This document shows, piece after piece, positions 17,108 to 25,900 of a stretch of 64,000 nucleotides of DNA. The DNA is taken from NCBI RefSeq assembly GCF_000473165.1, contig NZ_KI421504.1, positions 682,596 through 746,595 on the forward strand, in the 5' to 3' direction. The position numbers and the translations under genes are program-made. How positions within the stretch are numbered: position 1 is the stretch's first letter; the number at the start of each line of letters is the position of its first letter. The notes under the pieces were generated by a model. The model had not been told where the DNA came from and did not search any database. It was given only the letters and a program-made list of their open reading frames with translations. The stretch comes from Leisingera aquimarina DSM 24565 (lineage in GTDB: Bacteria > Pseudomonadota > Alphaproteobacteria > Rhodobacterales > Rhodobacteraceae).

Positions 17108-17557
17108 ATGACCAAATACACCAAAAATCCGGACGCCATTGCCGCCCTCTCCGAGGAAGAGTTCTATGTGACCCAGAACGCGGGAACAGAACGCCCCGGC
17201 ACTGGCAAGCTGCTGAGTAACAAGGAGCCTGGCATCTACGTCGACATTGTCTCAGGCGAGCCGCTGTTTGCCTCCTCCGACAAATATGAATCGGGCTGCG
17301 GCTGGCCCAGCTTCACCAAACCCATTGAGACAGCACATGTGCAGGAACTGGAAGACCGCACCCTCGGCATGATCCGTACCGAGGTTCGCTCCACCCATGG
17401 CGACAGCCACCTCGGCCATGTCTTCCCTGACGGTCCGATGGACCGGGGCGGCCTGCGCTATTGCATCAACTCCGCCTCCCTGCGCTTTGTACATCTGGAC
17501 GAGATGGAGGCAGAGGGCTATGGCGCCTACATCAACCAAGTGGAGGTCGTGAAATGA
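17108..17557 (+). CDS. msrB: peptide methionine (R)-S-oxide reductase
   Basis: A 149-residue MsrB, which reduces methionine-R-sulfoxide in damaged proteins. The catalytic Cys119 lies in [12 protein letters not shown], and a resolving cysteine, Cys64, sits in [10 protein letters not shown]. The zinc-binding CxxC pairs found in some MsrB enzymes are absent, so this is the zinc-free two-cysteine type. [14 protein letters not shown] carries the conserved histidines. No signal peptide is visible, so it acts in the cytosol. The gene overlaps msrA by four bases. Confidence 0.96.
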   Translation: MTKYTKNPDAIAALSEEEFYVTQNAGTERPGTGKLLSNKEPGIYVDIVSGEPLFASSDKYESGCGWPSFTKPIETAHVQELEDRTLGMIRTEVRSTHGDSHLGHVFPDGPMDRGGLRYCINSASLRFVHLDEMEAEGYGAYINQVEVVK

Positions 17558-18069
17558 GCACCACCGAACGCGCCGTCGTGGCAGGCGGCTGTTTCTGGGG
17601 CATGCAGGAACTGATCCGCAAGCGCCCCGGCGTCATCAGCACCCGCGTCGGCTATACCGGCGGCGACGTGCCCAACGCCACCTATCGCAATCACGGCACC
17701 CACGCCGAAGGGATCGAGATCATCTTCGACCCCACCGTCACCTCCTTCCGGGAAATGCTGGAGCTCTTCTTTCAGATCCACGACCCGACAACCCTGAACC
17801 GCCAGGGCAACGATCTGGGGATGAGCTACCGCTCGGCGATCTACTACGTGGACGAGACGCAAAAAGCTGTGGCCAAGGAGACCATCGCCGATGTCAACGC
17901 CTCCGGCCTCTGGCCCGGCAAGGTGGTGACAGAAGTCGAACCTGTTGGCGACTTCTGGGAGGCCGAGCCTGAGCATCAGGACTACCTGCAGCGGCTGCCC
18001 ACTGGCTACACCTGCCACTTCGCGCGCTCCGACTGGGTGCTGTCGAAACGCAACGCTGCCGCGGAATAG
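17554..18069 (+). CDS. msrA: peptide methionine (S)-S-oxide reductase
   Basis: A 171-residue MsrA that repairs the S-epimer of methionine sulfoxide. The catalytic motif [10 protein letters not shown] places the nucleophile at Cys13, and [21 protein letters not shown] and the [15 protein letters not shown] segments are family hallmarks. The ATG lies inside the msrB stop region (ATGA), giving translational coupling, so both stereoisomers are handled by one transcript. A hairpin terminator follows at about 18089. Confidence 0.96.
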   Translation: MSTTERAVVAGGCFWGMQELIRKRPGVISTRVGYTGGDVPNATYRNHGTHAEGIEIIFDPTVTSFREMLELFFQIHDPTTLNRQGNDLGMSYRSAIYYVDETQKAVAKETIADVNASGLWPGKVVTEVEPVGDFWEAEPEHQDYLQRLPTGYTCHFARSDWVLSKRNAAAE

Positions 18070-18088
18070 GCTCTAATAAGGCAGTTCA

Positions 18089-18118
18089 AGCCCCCGCCGT
18101 ACTCGCGCGGGGCTCTTT
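18089..18118 (+). terminator. terminator after msrBA
   Basis: AGCCCCCGC (18089-18097) pairs with the GCGCGGGGCT that follows, then CTTTC. It is a moderately strong intrinsic terminator. Confidence 0.6.
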
Positions 18119-18176
18119 CACGTGCCGGACACCCAGAAAACATCCCAGCTTCTTCTGGCCCCAATCCGGCAGCAGC

Positions 18177-20183
18177 CTATTCAGCCGCCACCCGCGGCCG
18201 CCCGCTGGCTTCCACGGTCAATGTCCCCTCGACAAACACCTGCCGCGATTCCACCTGCGCGGTGCGGATATCCCGCTCCACATGCATGTGTATGTCCTCG
18301 GCGCCGGCTGCTTCCGCCGCACCGCGGGCCTCTTGCGCCAGTGCCGCCTCCAGCGCCGCCAGCGCCGCGTCCGAAGCCGGGAAATCCGCCGGTCCGCTTT
18401 CCAGGTGCACCCGGTACTTGCCCTCCGAAGGCGAAGTCACGGTGCCGCTGCGCCGCATAGTGACCCGGCCCACTACCGCGCCAATGGCGTTGGCCACGCC
18501 CGCGTGCTTCGGCAGGATCATGTTGCAATGCAGACGCTCCCCCACCGCTGGGTAATAGCTGGGAGCAGAGGCGCCAAGCCCGACAACATCCACGTTCAGC
18601 GCCGCATTCAGCGCCAGCAGCCCGCGGTGCTTTGCCAGCCCTTTTTGCATCAGCACATGCCGCGCCAACTGTTCCGCCGGCAAACCAAAATCTTCGGCCT
18701 CCTCGGAGAAAGCAGACTCTAACAAGGTCAAAGCGGTCTGTTCAGTCAGCTGATCAATAATCATCTGCGCCAGCATTTCTGCATCTTTAGCCACCATGTC
18801 GCCGCTGCCCACCCGGCGCCGGGCAAACAGCGTCAGCGCCTTCTCTGCCGCTTCCCGGTCCCAGGCATCAACGCGGCCCAGCACATGACTGGCGTCCGAA
18901 GGCGTCACACCGGAGACCTGCACCAGCCCGCGATCCACCAGCCGACCCAGCGAGCCGTGCTCCATCCGGGTGCGCAGGATCTGGCCCAGCGGGTGCACCT
19001 GCATCCCGATCCGCGCCAGCAGCCCGGCCTCCCGCTCGCTCAGGCCCGCCACCGGCACCCCTGGCACCGCACGCACGAACCGTCCGTCAAACTCGCCCAC
19101 GGTCGAATTGCGCAGCTGCTCATCCAGCGCCGCATGCACCACCTCAGGCGCATCCGTGGCGATCAGCGACACCGGCACCACCCGCCGCGGCCCCAGGGTG
19201 AGCCCGCCTGACAGCCCGCTGGTGACCAGATGCACCTGACTGTCACCGCCCAGACCGGTGGTGCGCATCGCCACGGCTTCGACCATTGTGCGAAAGGCAC
19301 CGACTCGCGCGCCCGCCTGATCAATCGCCGGCTTGCCGTCCTTGATCAGCGCCACATCCGTCGTGGTACCGCCAATATCGCTGACCAGCGCATGATCCGC
19401 CCCGGTCATCCAGCGCGCGCCGACGATCGAGGCCGCCGGGCCGGACAGGATGGTCTCAATCGGCCGCTCCCGCGCCTGCTCGCCGCTCATCAGCGCGCCG
19501 TCGCCGCGCACCACCATCATCGGCGCCTCGATGCCCAGATCCAGCAGCGTGTCCTGTGCCCGACCGATCAGACGGTCGATCATGCCAATGAGACGGGCGT
19601 TCAACACTGCTGTCACCGCCCGCTTCGGCCCGTTCAGTTTGGCCGACAACTGGTGCGAGCAGGTGGCCGGAGCGCCGGTCAGTTCGTGAATGATCCGTGC
19701 CGCCTCAACCTCATGCGCCGGATTGCGAGTGGCAAAAACCCCGGCGACGGCAAAACCCGTCACCCCCTGGCCTTCGGTGCGCAGAAACATCTCCAGCGTT
19801 TCCGTATCCAAAGGGGCCGCCTCACTGCCCGCATGGGTGTGGCCGCCGCCAATCACCAGCGCCGGATCCCCTTTCAAAGCCTCCCGCAGCCCGTGCCGGT
19901 CGAGATCCGACTCGGCAAAACCGATGTAAATCAGCGCCACCCGGCCGCCCTGCCCCTCGACTAGCGCATTGGTGGCCAAAGTGGTCGAGAGCGCAGCCAG
20001 AGATACCTCCTCCGGCTGCACCCCGGACTGCTCCAGCACCCCCCGGATCGCACCGCCGACGCCTATCGCCAGATCCTGGCGCGTGGTCAGCGACTTGGCC
20101 GAGGCTATTACTTCCTTCTCGTCGCGGATCAGCACCGCATCCGTATAGGTTCCGCCCGTGTCCACACCCAGCAACAGCGCCAT
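18177..20183 (-). CDS. hydantoinase/oxoprolinase-family protein (HyuA type)
   Basis: A 668-residue ATP-dependent hydantoinase/5-oxoprolinase A-type protein. The N-terminal actin-like phosphate loop is LLGVDTGGTYTDAVLI, LSTTLATNALVEG is the conserved N-domain motif, and the second nucleotide-binding segment is ALVSDIGGTTTDVALI. Relatives hydrolyse cyclic amides such as hydantoins or 5-oxoproline, or carboxylate acetone, normally with a B subunit. No HyuB-type gene is next to it here. It is last in a minus-strand run and follows queG by 73 bases. The substrate is unknown. Confidence 0.85.
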   Translation of the reverse strand: MALLLGVDTGGTYTDAVLIRDEKEVIASAKSLTTRQDLAIGVGGAIRGVLEQSGVQPEEVSLAALSTTLATNALVEGQGGRVALIYIGFAESDLDRHGLREALKGDPALVIGGGHTHAGSEAAPLDTETLEMFLRTEGQGVTGFAVAGVFATRNPAHEVEAARIIHELTGAPATCSHQLSAKLNGPKRAVTAVLNARLIGMIDRLIGRAQDTLLDLGIEAPMMVVRGDGALMSGEQARERPIETILSGPAASIVGARWMTGADHALVSDIGGTTTDVALIKDGKPAIDQAGARVGAFRTMVEAVAMRTTGLGGDSQVHLVTSGLSGGLTLGPRRVVPVSLIATDAPEVVHAALDEQLRNSTVGEFDGRFVRAVPGVPVAGLSEREAGLLARIGMQVHPLGQILRTRMEHGSLGRLVDRGLVQVSGVTPSDASHVLGRVDAWDREAAEKALTLFARRRVGSGDMVAKDAEMLAQMIIDQLTEQTALTLLESAFSEEAEDFGLPAEQLARHVLMQKGLAKHRGLLALNAALNVDVVGLGASAPSYYPAVGERLHCNMILPKHAGVANAIGAVVGRVTMRRSGTVTSPSEGKYRVHLESGPADFPASDAALAALEAALAQEARGAAEAAGAEDIHMHVERDIRTAQVESRQVFVEGTLTVEASGRPRVAAE

Positions 20184-20256
20184 GCCCAGCCCCTTTCAAT
20201 CTCTGTTCGCCGGACCGGGTGTAACGCCTATTTGCGGCCCGTCCATCCTGTTTGCG

Positions 20257-21294
20257 TCACGAAATTTGTTGAACCGCCCATCGCGCCGCGTCCGCGACTG
20301 CCGGATCAGGGTCCTCCGTCAGCCCGCGCGCCACGCCCCGCAGTTCCGACTGGCCGGAATTGCCGATGGCATACAAAACATTACGCACAAACCTGTCCCG
20401 CCCGATGCGTTTTATCGGCGAGCCGGAGAACATCGCCCGGAACGCGGCATCATCCAGCACCGCAAGCTCCGCCAGCTTTGGCGCCTTCAACTCCTCCCGC
20501 GCGGCATAGCGCATGTCGCTGGCCGCCACCGCAAACTTGTTCCACGGGCAGGCTGCCAGACAGTCATCGCAGCCATAGATCCGGTTGCCCAGTTTCCCGC
20601 GCAGTTCTTCGTCTACCGGCCCCTTATGCTCGATGGTCAGGTAGGAAATGCAGCGCCGCGCATCGACCTGGTAGGGCGCCGGAAAAGCATCGGTCGGACA
20701 GCTGTCCAGGCAGACCCGGCAGGACCCGCAGCGGTCCGGCTCTGCCTGATCCACCGGCAACTCCAGCGTGGTAAAAACAGACCCTAAAAAGGCCCAGTTT
20801 CCCCAGTCCCGGCTCACCAGATTGCTGTGCTTGCCCTGCCAGCCCAGTCCCGCCGCCTGACCCAGTGCCTTTTCCGGCACCGGTGCGGTGTCGACAAAGA
20901 CCTTCACCTCGCAATCCCCCCCGGCCTCCGCAATCAGCCAGCGCGCCAGCCGTTTCAGCCGCTTCTTGACCAGGTCGTGATAATCCTTGTTACGGGCATA
21001 GACCGAGACAGCTCCGCGGTCTGCCTGGCCCACCACTGCCATCGGATCCTCGTCCGGCGTGTAACTTTCCGCCAGCATGATCACCGACCGCGCATCCGGC
21101 CACAGCTGCGCCGGATCGCCCCTCCAATGGATACGCTCCGCCATCCAGCCCATCTGCCCGTGATACCCGGCCTCCAGAAACGCCTGCAGGCGCCCGGGCA
21201 CCTGCGGCACGTCCCACGGACGGCAGATCCGGCAGGAGACAAACCCCTCGGCCAGTGCTTGTGCTACCAGCCGTTCTTTCAGCGCTGCACTCAT
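20257..21294 (-). CDS. queG: epoxyqueuosine reductase
   Basis: A 345-residue cobalamin-dependent iron-sulfur enzyme for the last step of queuosine tRNA modification. Two [4Fe-4S] cluster motifs are clear: [16 protein letters not shown] and the later [15 protein letters not shown]. The central [21 protein letters not shown] segment (given in part: [19 protein letters not shown]) is a QueG signature, and a C-terminal helical repeat ([12 protein letters not shown]) is present. Length is normal. It is cytosolic and lies between a glutathione transferase and an HyuA-type gene, with a hairpin-rich spacer upstream. Confidence 0.95.
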   Translation of the reverse strand: MSAALKERLVAQALAEGFVSCRICRPWDVPQVPGRLQAFLEAGYHGQMGWMAERIHWRGDPAQLWPDARSVIMLAESYTPDEDPMAVVGQADRGAVSVYARNKDYHDLVKKRLKRLARWLIAEAGGDCEVKVFVDTAPVPEKALGQAAGLGWQGKHSNLVSRDWGNWAFLGSVFTTLELPVDQAEPDRCGSCRVCLDSCPTDAFPAPYQVDARRCISYLTIEHKGPVDEELRGKLGNRIYGCDDCLAACPWNKFAVAASDMRYAAREELKAPKLAELAVLDDAAFRAMFSGSPIKRIGRDRFVRNVLYAIGNSGQSELRGVARGLTEDPDPAVADAARWAVQQIS

Positions 21295-21302
21295 TTTCTT
21301 TC

Positions 21303-21362
21303 TGGTCCCAAATACCTCGGGGTGAATTGGGCCACAGGCCCAAGAGGGGCAGCGCCCCTTGC
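21303..21362. repeat. roseobacter-type intergenic double hairpin
   Basis: The spacer between the transferase and queG carries TTGGGCC-ACA-GGCCCAA (21327-21343) and GGGGC-AGC-GCCCC (21346-21358) after an AAATACCTCGGGG motif. The layout is like repeated intergenic sequences of Rhodobacteraceae. Either hairpin could terminate or stabilise the transcript, but queG starts immediately after on the minus strand. Confidence 0.55.
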
Positions 21363-21372
21363 CCCGTTGATA

Positions 21373-22038
21373 TCAGAAATCCAGATCAGTGTAATGCGGC
21401 GGCGGACGGAAGCCCGGCACCTGATCCGCCAGGATCGACCGGAATGCGGGCCGCGACTTGATCTTGGCGTACCAGTCCTTGACCACTGCCGAGCGGTTCC
21501 AGTCCACATCCGAGATGTAATCCAGCGACGACAGATGCGCGGCAGCGGCAAAATCCGCCAGCGTCATCATGTCCCCGGCCAGCCAGCGCCGGTGGTCCAA
21601 GAGCCAGGCCATGTAATCCAGGTGGTATTTGATCGCCTTGGCGCCTGCCTTGACATTGCGGCTGTCGGGATAGCCCTCACCGGTGATCTTCTTGTTCACA
21701 CGCTCATACAGCAGCTTGGAGGTCACCTCGTGGTGGAACTTGTCATCGAACCAGTTCACCAGGCGGCGCACTTCGTACTGGCCTTCGGCATCCTTGGGCA
21801 TCAAGGGCGGCTCCGGCCTTGTGTCCTCCAGATATTCGCAGATCGCCGCGCTTTCGGCCATCATCTGGCCGTCCAGCCGGATCACTGGCACCTTGGCCGC
21901 TGGGTTGCGGCGCAGGAAATCGGGATCCTGCTCCCAATACCGTTCCTCGACCAATTCAACCTCGATCTTTTTTTCCGCCAACGACAGCCGCACCTTGCGG
22001 CAATAGGGGGACAGCGGAACGTGGTACAGGCGAGCCAT
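21373..22038 (-). CDS. glutathione S-transferase family protein
   Basis: A 221-residue GST with an N-terminal thioredoxin-like domain (LYHVPLSPYCRKVRLSLAEK). The segment KVPVIRLDGQMMAESAAICEYLE holds the cis-proline and the glutathione-binding E-S pair (quoted in part: KVPVIRLDGQMMAESAAIC). The C-terminal half is all-helical. The SPYC near the start offers a serine or cysteine as the active residue. The substrate is unknown. The frame opens further upstream, but the ATG at 22038 starts the canonical domain. It is 66 bases downstream of mtgA in a minus-strand run. Confidence 0.9.
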   Translation of the reverse strand: MARLYHVPLSPYCRKVRLSLAEKKIEVELVEERYWEQDPDFLRRNPAAKVPVIRLDGQMMAESAAICEYLEDTRPEPPLMPKDAEGQYEVRRLVNWFDDKFHHEVTSKLLYERVNKKITGEGYPDSRNVKAGAKAIKYHLDYMAWLLDHRRWLAGDMMTLADFAAAAHLSSLDYISDVDWNRSAVVKDWYAKIKSRPAFRSILADQVPGFRPPPHYTDLDF

Positions 22039-22104
22039 GGCTAAGGGGTATCTCCAAAAACAAAACAGCGGATGCCCCAGCAATGCCTTGGCCGGTGCAA
22101 AGAT

Positions 22105-22842
22105 TCAATCCTCGAAACATTCCGCCCGCCCGTCTGCGCGAATGGTAGCCGCACCATCGGCGATCTGTGCGGCGCGGCGCTGCACGAAACCGCTGGGCCG
22201 GCGGGCAGAGCGATCTTTGGGATTGGGCAGCACAGCGGCAATCAGCGCTGCCTGGCGCGCGCTCAGCTGATCCGGGCCAACACCAAAGTATTTGCGCGCA
22301 GCGGCTTCGGCGCCAAACACACCTTCGTCCATTTCGGCGACGTTCAGATAGACCTCAAGAATCCGCCGCTTGCTCCAAACGATCTCCACCGCCGGGGTCA
22401 GCAGCGTCTCCAGCACCTTGCGCGGCCAGCTGCGGCCTTGCCACAGGAACACGTTTTTGACCACCTGCTGCGAAATGGTCGAACCGCCGCGGGCACCGCC
22501 CGCCTCAATCGCCGATTGAATGGCACGGGCATCAAACCCCCAGTGACGGCAAAACTGCGCATCCTCGGCCGCTACCACCGAGCGCGCAAGGACCGGAGCG
22601 ATCTCACCCAGCGGCACCCAAATCCGGTCCACTTCACCCAATCGGCGCTGTTCTGCCCAGATGGTGTGGGTGATCGGCGGGGTCACCACCGAAAACAACA
22701 GGATGAGGAAGAAGAAAACCGCCGCAACAGCCAGCACCACGCGCAGCAGCCAGCGCCGCAGCCAGCGAAGGGGTTGTACCTTCAGCTTTACTGCCTTCTT
22801 GCTGCTCTTGGCTTTCTTCTTTTTCGCAACTGCCTTTGCCAT
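22105..22842 (-). CDS. mtgA: monofunctional peptidoglycan glycosyltransferase
   Basis: A 245-residue family GT51 enzyme that polymerises lipid II into glycan strands at the outer face of the inner membrane. A very basic N-terminus (KKKKAKSSKK) precedes one transmembrane helix (VVLAVAAVFFFLILLFSVV). Catalytic motifs are AAEDAQFCRHWGFD (first glutamate), GGSTISQQVVKNVFLW and KRRILEVYLNVAEMDEGVFG (second glutamate). It lacks a transpeptidase domain, as expected. The gltB terminator lies upstream of it. Confidence 0.95.
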   Translation of the reverse strand: MAKAVAKKKKAKSSKKAVKLKVQPLRWLRRWLLRVVLAVAAVFFFLILLFSVVTPPITHTIWAEQRRLGEVDRIWVPLGEIAPVLARSVVAAEDAQFCRHWGFDARAIQSAIEAGGARGGSTISQQVVKNVFLWQGRSWPRKVLETLLTPAVEIVWSKRRILEVYLNVAEMDEGVFGAEAAARKYFGVGPDQLSARQAALIAAVLPNPKDRSARRPSGFVQRRAAQIADGAATIRADGRAECFED

Positions 22843-22882
22843 GCCCCTCTATAGGCCAGGATGCCCCCGGCAACCAACCGCC

Positions 22883-22916
22883 AAAAAGAAAACCCCGCAA
22901 GCATTTGCCTGCGGGG
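22883..22916 (-). terminator. intrinsic terminator after gltB
   Basis: Read on the minus strand, CCCCGCA pairs with TGCGGGG across a ten-base loop, and the stem is followed by TTTTCTTTTT. It separates gltB from mtgA. Confidence 0.85.
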
Positions 22917-22941
22917 TCGATTTTCAAGTCTCTAACTTGGC

Positions 22942-25900
22942 TTATTCCGCCGGAACCGCTGCCTGTTCCTGCATTACCGGATGCGCCAGTTTGTCGAGCA
23001 TCTCCTTTGGGCAGACCTGCAGGAAATTGGCCTTCTCGATGTCCCAATGCTGCAGGATTTCCGCCGCCTTGCGGCTGCCGGTTTCATCCAGATGGCGGGC
23101 AATCAGGTCTTTCAGCTCCGCCTCCCAATGCGCCACGGTGACCGGGCAGGTGACCAGCGATTCCATGTTCATCATGGTTTCCGCTTTGCCGTCGGGATCG
23201 TAAAGATACGCCATGCCGCCGGTCATGCCCGCGCCGAAGTTGGCGCCGATGCTGCCGAGGATCACCGCCACACCGCCGGTCATGTATTCACAACCGCAGG
23301 CGCCGCAGCCCTCGATCACCACAGAGGCGCCCGAGTTGCGCACCCCGAACCGCTCGCCTGCGCGGCCCGCGGCAAACAGGTAGCCGTCGGTTGCGCCGTA
23401 CAGAACGGTATTGCCGATGATGGTGTTTTCCGACGCGTTCAGCGGGCTGACCTGCGGCGGGCGCACCACGATGGTGCCGCCAGACAGACCCTTGCCGACA
23501 TAGTCGTTGGCATCGCCAGACACTTCCAGCTTCAGCCCCGGCGCGGCAAACGCCCCCAGCGACTGCCCGGCAGACCCCTGCAATTTCACCGTCAGGTGGT
23601 CCGGCTGGAACGAATTCCGCATACCGAAGTTGCGCACGATATGGCTGGAGGTGCGGGTGCCCACGGTGCGGTGGGTGTTCTGCACCGCATAAGACAGCTG
23701 CATTTTCTCGCCGTCCTGCAAGAAACGGGCGGCGTCGCGCACAATCTCCGCATCCAGCGTGTCCGGCACTGCATTACGGTCCTTGTCGCGGTTATATACG
23801 ATATTGGCCGAGCCATCGACGGTGATCAGCAGCGGGTTCAGGTCCAGGTCATCCAGATGCGCTGAGCCGCGCGAGACCTGCGCCAGCAAATCCGCCCGTC
23901 CGATCACCTCATCCAGGCTACGCGCACCGATGGAGGCAAGGATCTCCCGCACTTCCTGGGCATAGAAGGTGATCAGGTTCACCACCTTGTCCGCGTTGCC
24001 GGTGAACTTGCCACGCAGCGCCTCGTCTTGAGTGCAAACGCCAACCGGGCAGGTGTTCGACTGGCACTGGCGCACCATGATGCAGCCCATGGCAATCAGC
24101 GCCGCGGTGCCGATGCCGTACTCCTCGGCGCCCAGCATGGCTGCCATCACGATATCGCGGCCGGTGCGCAGACCGCCATCTGTGCGCAGAGTCACCCGCT
24201 CGCGCAAGTTGTTCATTGCCAGCACCTGATGCGCCTCGGTCAGGCCCATCTCCCACGGCAGACCCGCATATTTGATCGAGGTCGCAGGCGACGCCCCGGT
24301 GCCGCCGTTGTGACCCGAGATCAGAATCACATCGGCCTTTGCCTTGGCCACGCCCGCAGCAATAGTGCCAACGCCGGAGGACGCCACCAGCTTCACCGTC
24401 ACCTTGCAGCGCGGGTTGATCTGCTTCAGGTCATAGATCAGCTGCGCCAGATCCTCGATCGAATAGATATCGTGGTGCGGCGGCGGCGAGATCAGGGTCA
24501 CACCCTTGGTCGAGTGGCGCAGGCGGGCAATCAGGTCGGTGACCTTCATGCCCGGCAGCTGGCCGCCTTCGCCGGGTTTCGCACCCTGGGCCACCTTGAT
24601 CTCCAGTTCTTCGCACTGGTTCAGATATTCCGCAGTGACGCCAAACCGGCCCGACGCCACCTGCTTGATCTTCGCAGACGGGTTGTCGCCGTTTGGCTCC
24701 GGCACAAAATGCGCCGGATCTTCGCCGCCCTCGCCGGAGTCGGACTTGGCACCGATCCGGTTCATAGCCACGTTCAGGGTCTTGTGCGCTTCGGGGCTCA
24801 GCGCGCCCAAGCTCATGCCCGGCGTCACAAACCGCTTGCGGATCGAGGTGATCGATTCCACTTCCTCGATCGGCACAGCAGTGCCCAGCGGCTTGATGTG
24901 CAACAGGTCGCGCAGGTGGATCGGCGGGTTCGACTGCATCTTCGCCGAATACTGCTTCCACAGCTCAAACGAGGCTCTATTACAGGCCATTTGCATCATA
25001 TGCATCGAGGTCGCTTCCCAGGCGTGGGTCTCGCCCGACTTACGCGCTTTGTAGAAACCACCGATCGGCAGCACGCCTTCAGCCAAGGTCCAGGCCTTGG
25101 CGTGGATCTCCTCCGCCTTGGTCTGGATACCAGTCACACCGATGCCAGAAATGCGCGAGGTCATGCCCGGGAAATACTCGGCACACATGGCGCGCGACAG
25201 GCCCACGGCCTCAAAATTCAGACCGCCGCGATAGGATGACACCACCGAAATGCCCATCTTGGCCATGATCTTCAGCAGACCCTGGTCGATGGCCTCACGG
25301 TAGCGCGCGACGTTCTCGGTCAGCGAGCCGTCCAGCAGGCCGCGTTCAATCCGGTCAGCCAGCGAATCCTCGGCCAGATAGGCGTTCACCACGGTGGCAC
25401 CGCAGCCGATCAGCACCGCAAAGTAATGCGGGTCGATGCACTCGGCGGACCGCACGTTCAGCGAGCAGAAAGTGCGCAGCCCTTTGCGGGTCAGATGCGA
25501 ATGCACGGCGGAGGTCGCCAGAATCATCGGCATCGCAACCTTGTCCGCGCCCGAGAACTGATCGGTCAGCACGATATGGCCGGCACCCGAACGCACAGCC
25601 TCCTCGGCCTCGGCCCGGATCCGCTCCAACGCAGCGCTCAAGGAACCACGGCCCGGCGCAAAGCTGCAGTCGATCTTGGCCAGCGGCGCGTTCAGCTGGT
25701 CCACCAGCTTGTCCCACTGGGCGTTGCCGACAAAGGGGCTCTCCAGCACGATGATCTCGGTCTGGCTGCTATCCTCGTCCAACACGTTCTTCAGGTTGCC
25801 GAACCGCGTCTTCAGCGACATCACCCGGAATTCGCGCAAACTGTCGATCGGCGGGTTGGTCACCTGGCTGAAGTTCTGGCGGAAGAAGTGGCTCAGCGGG

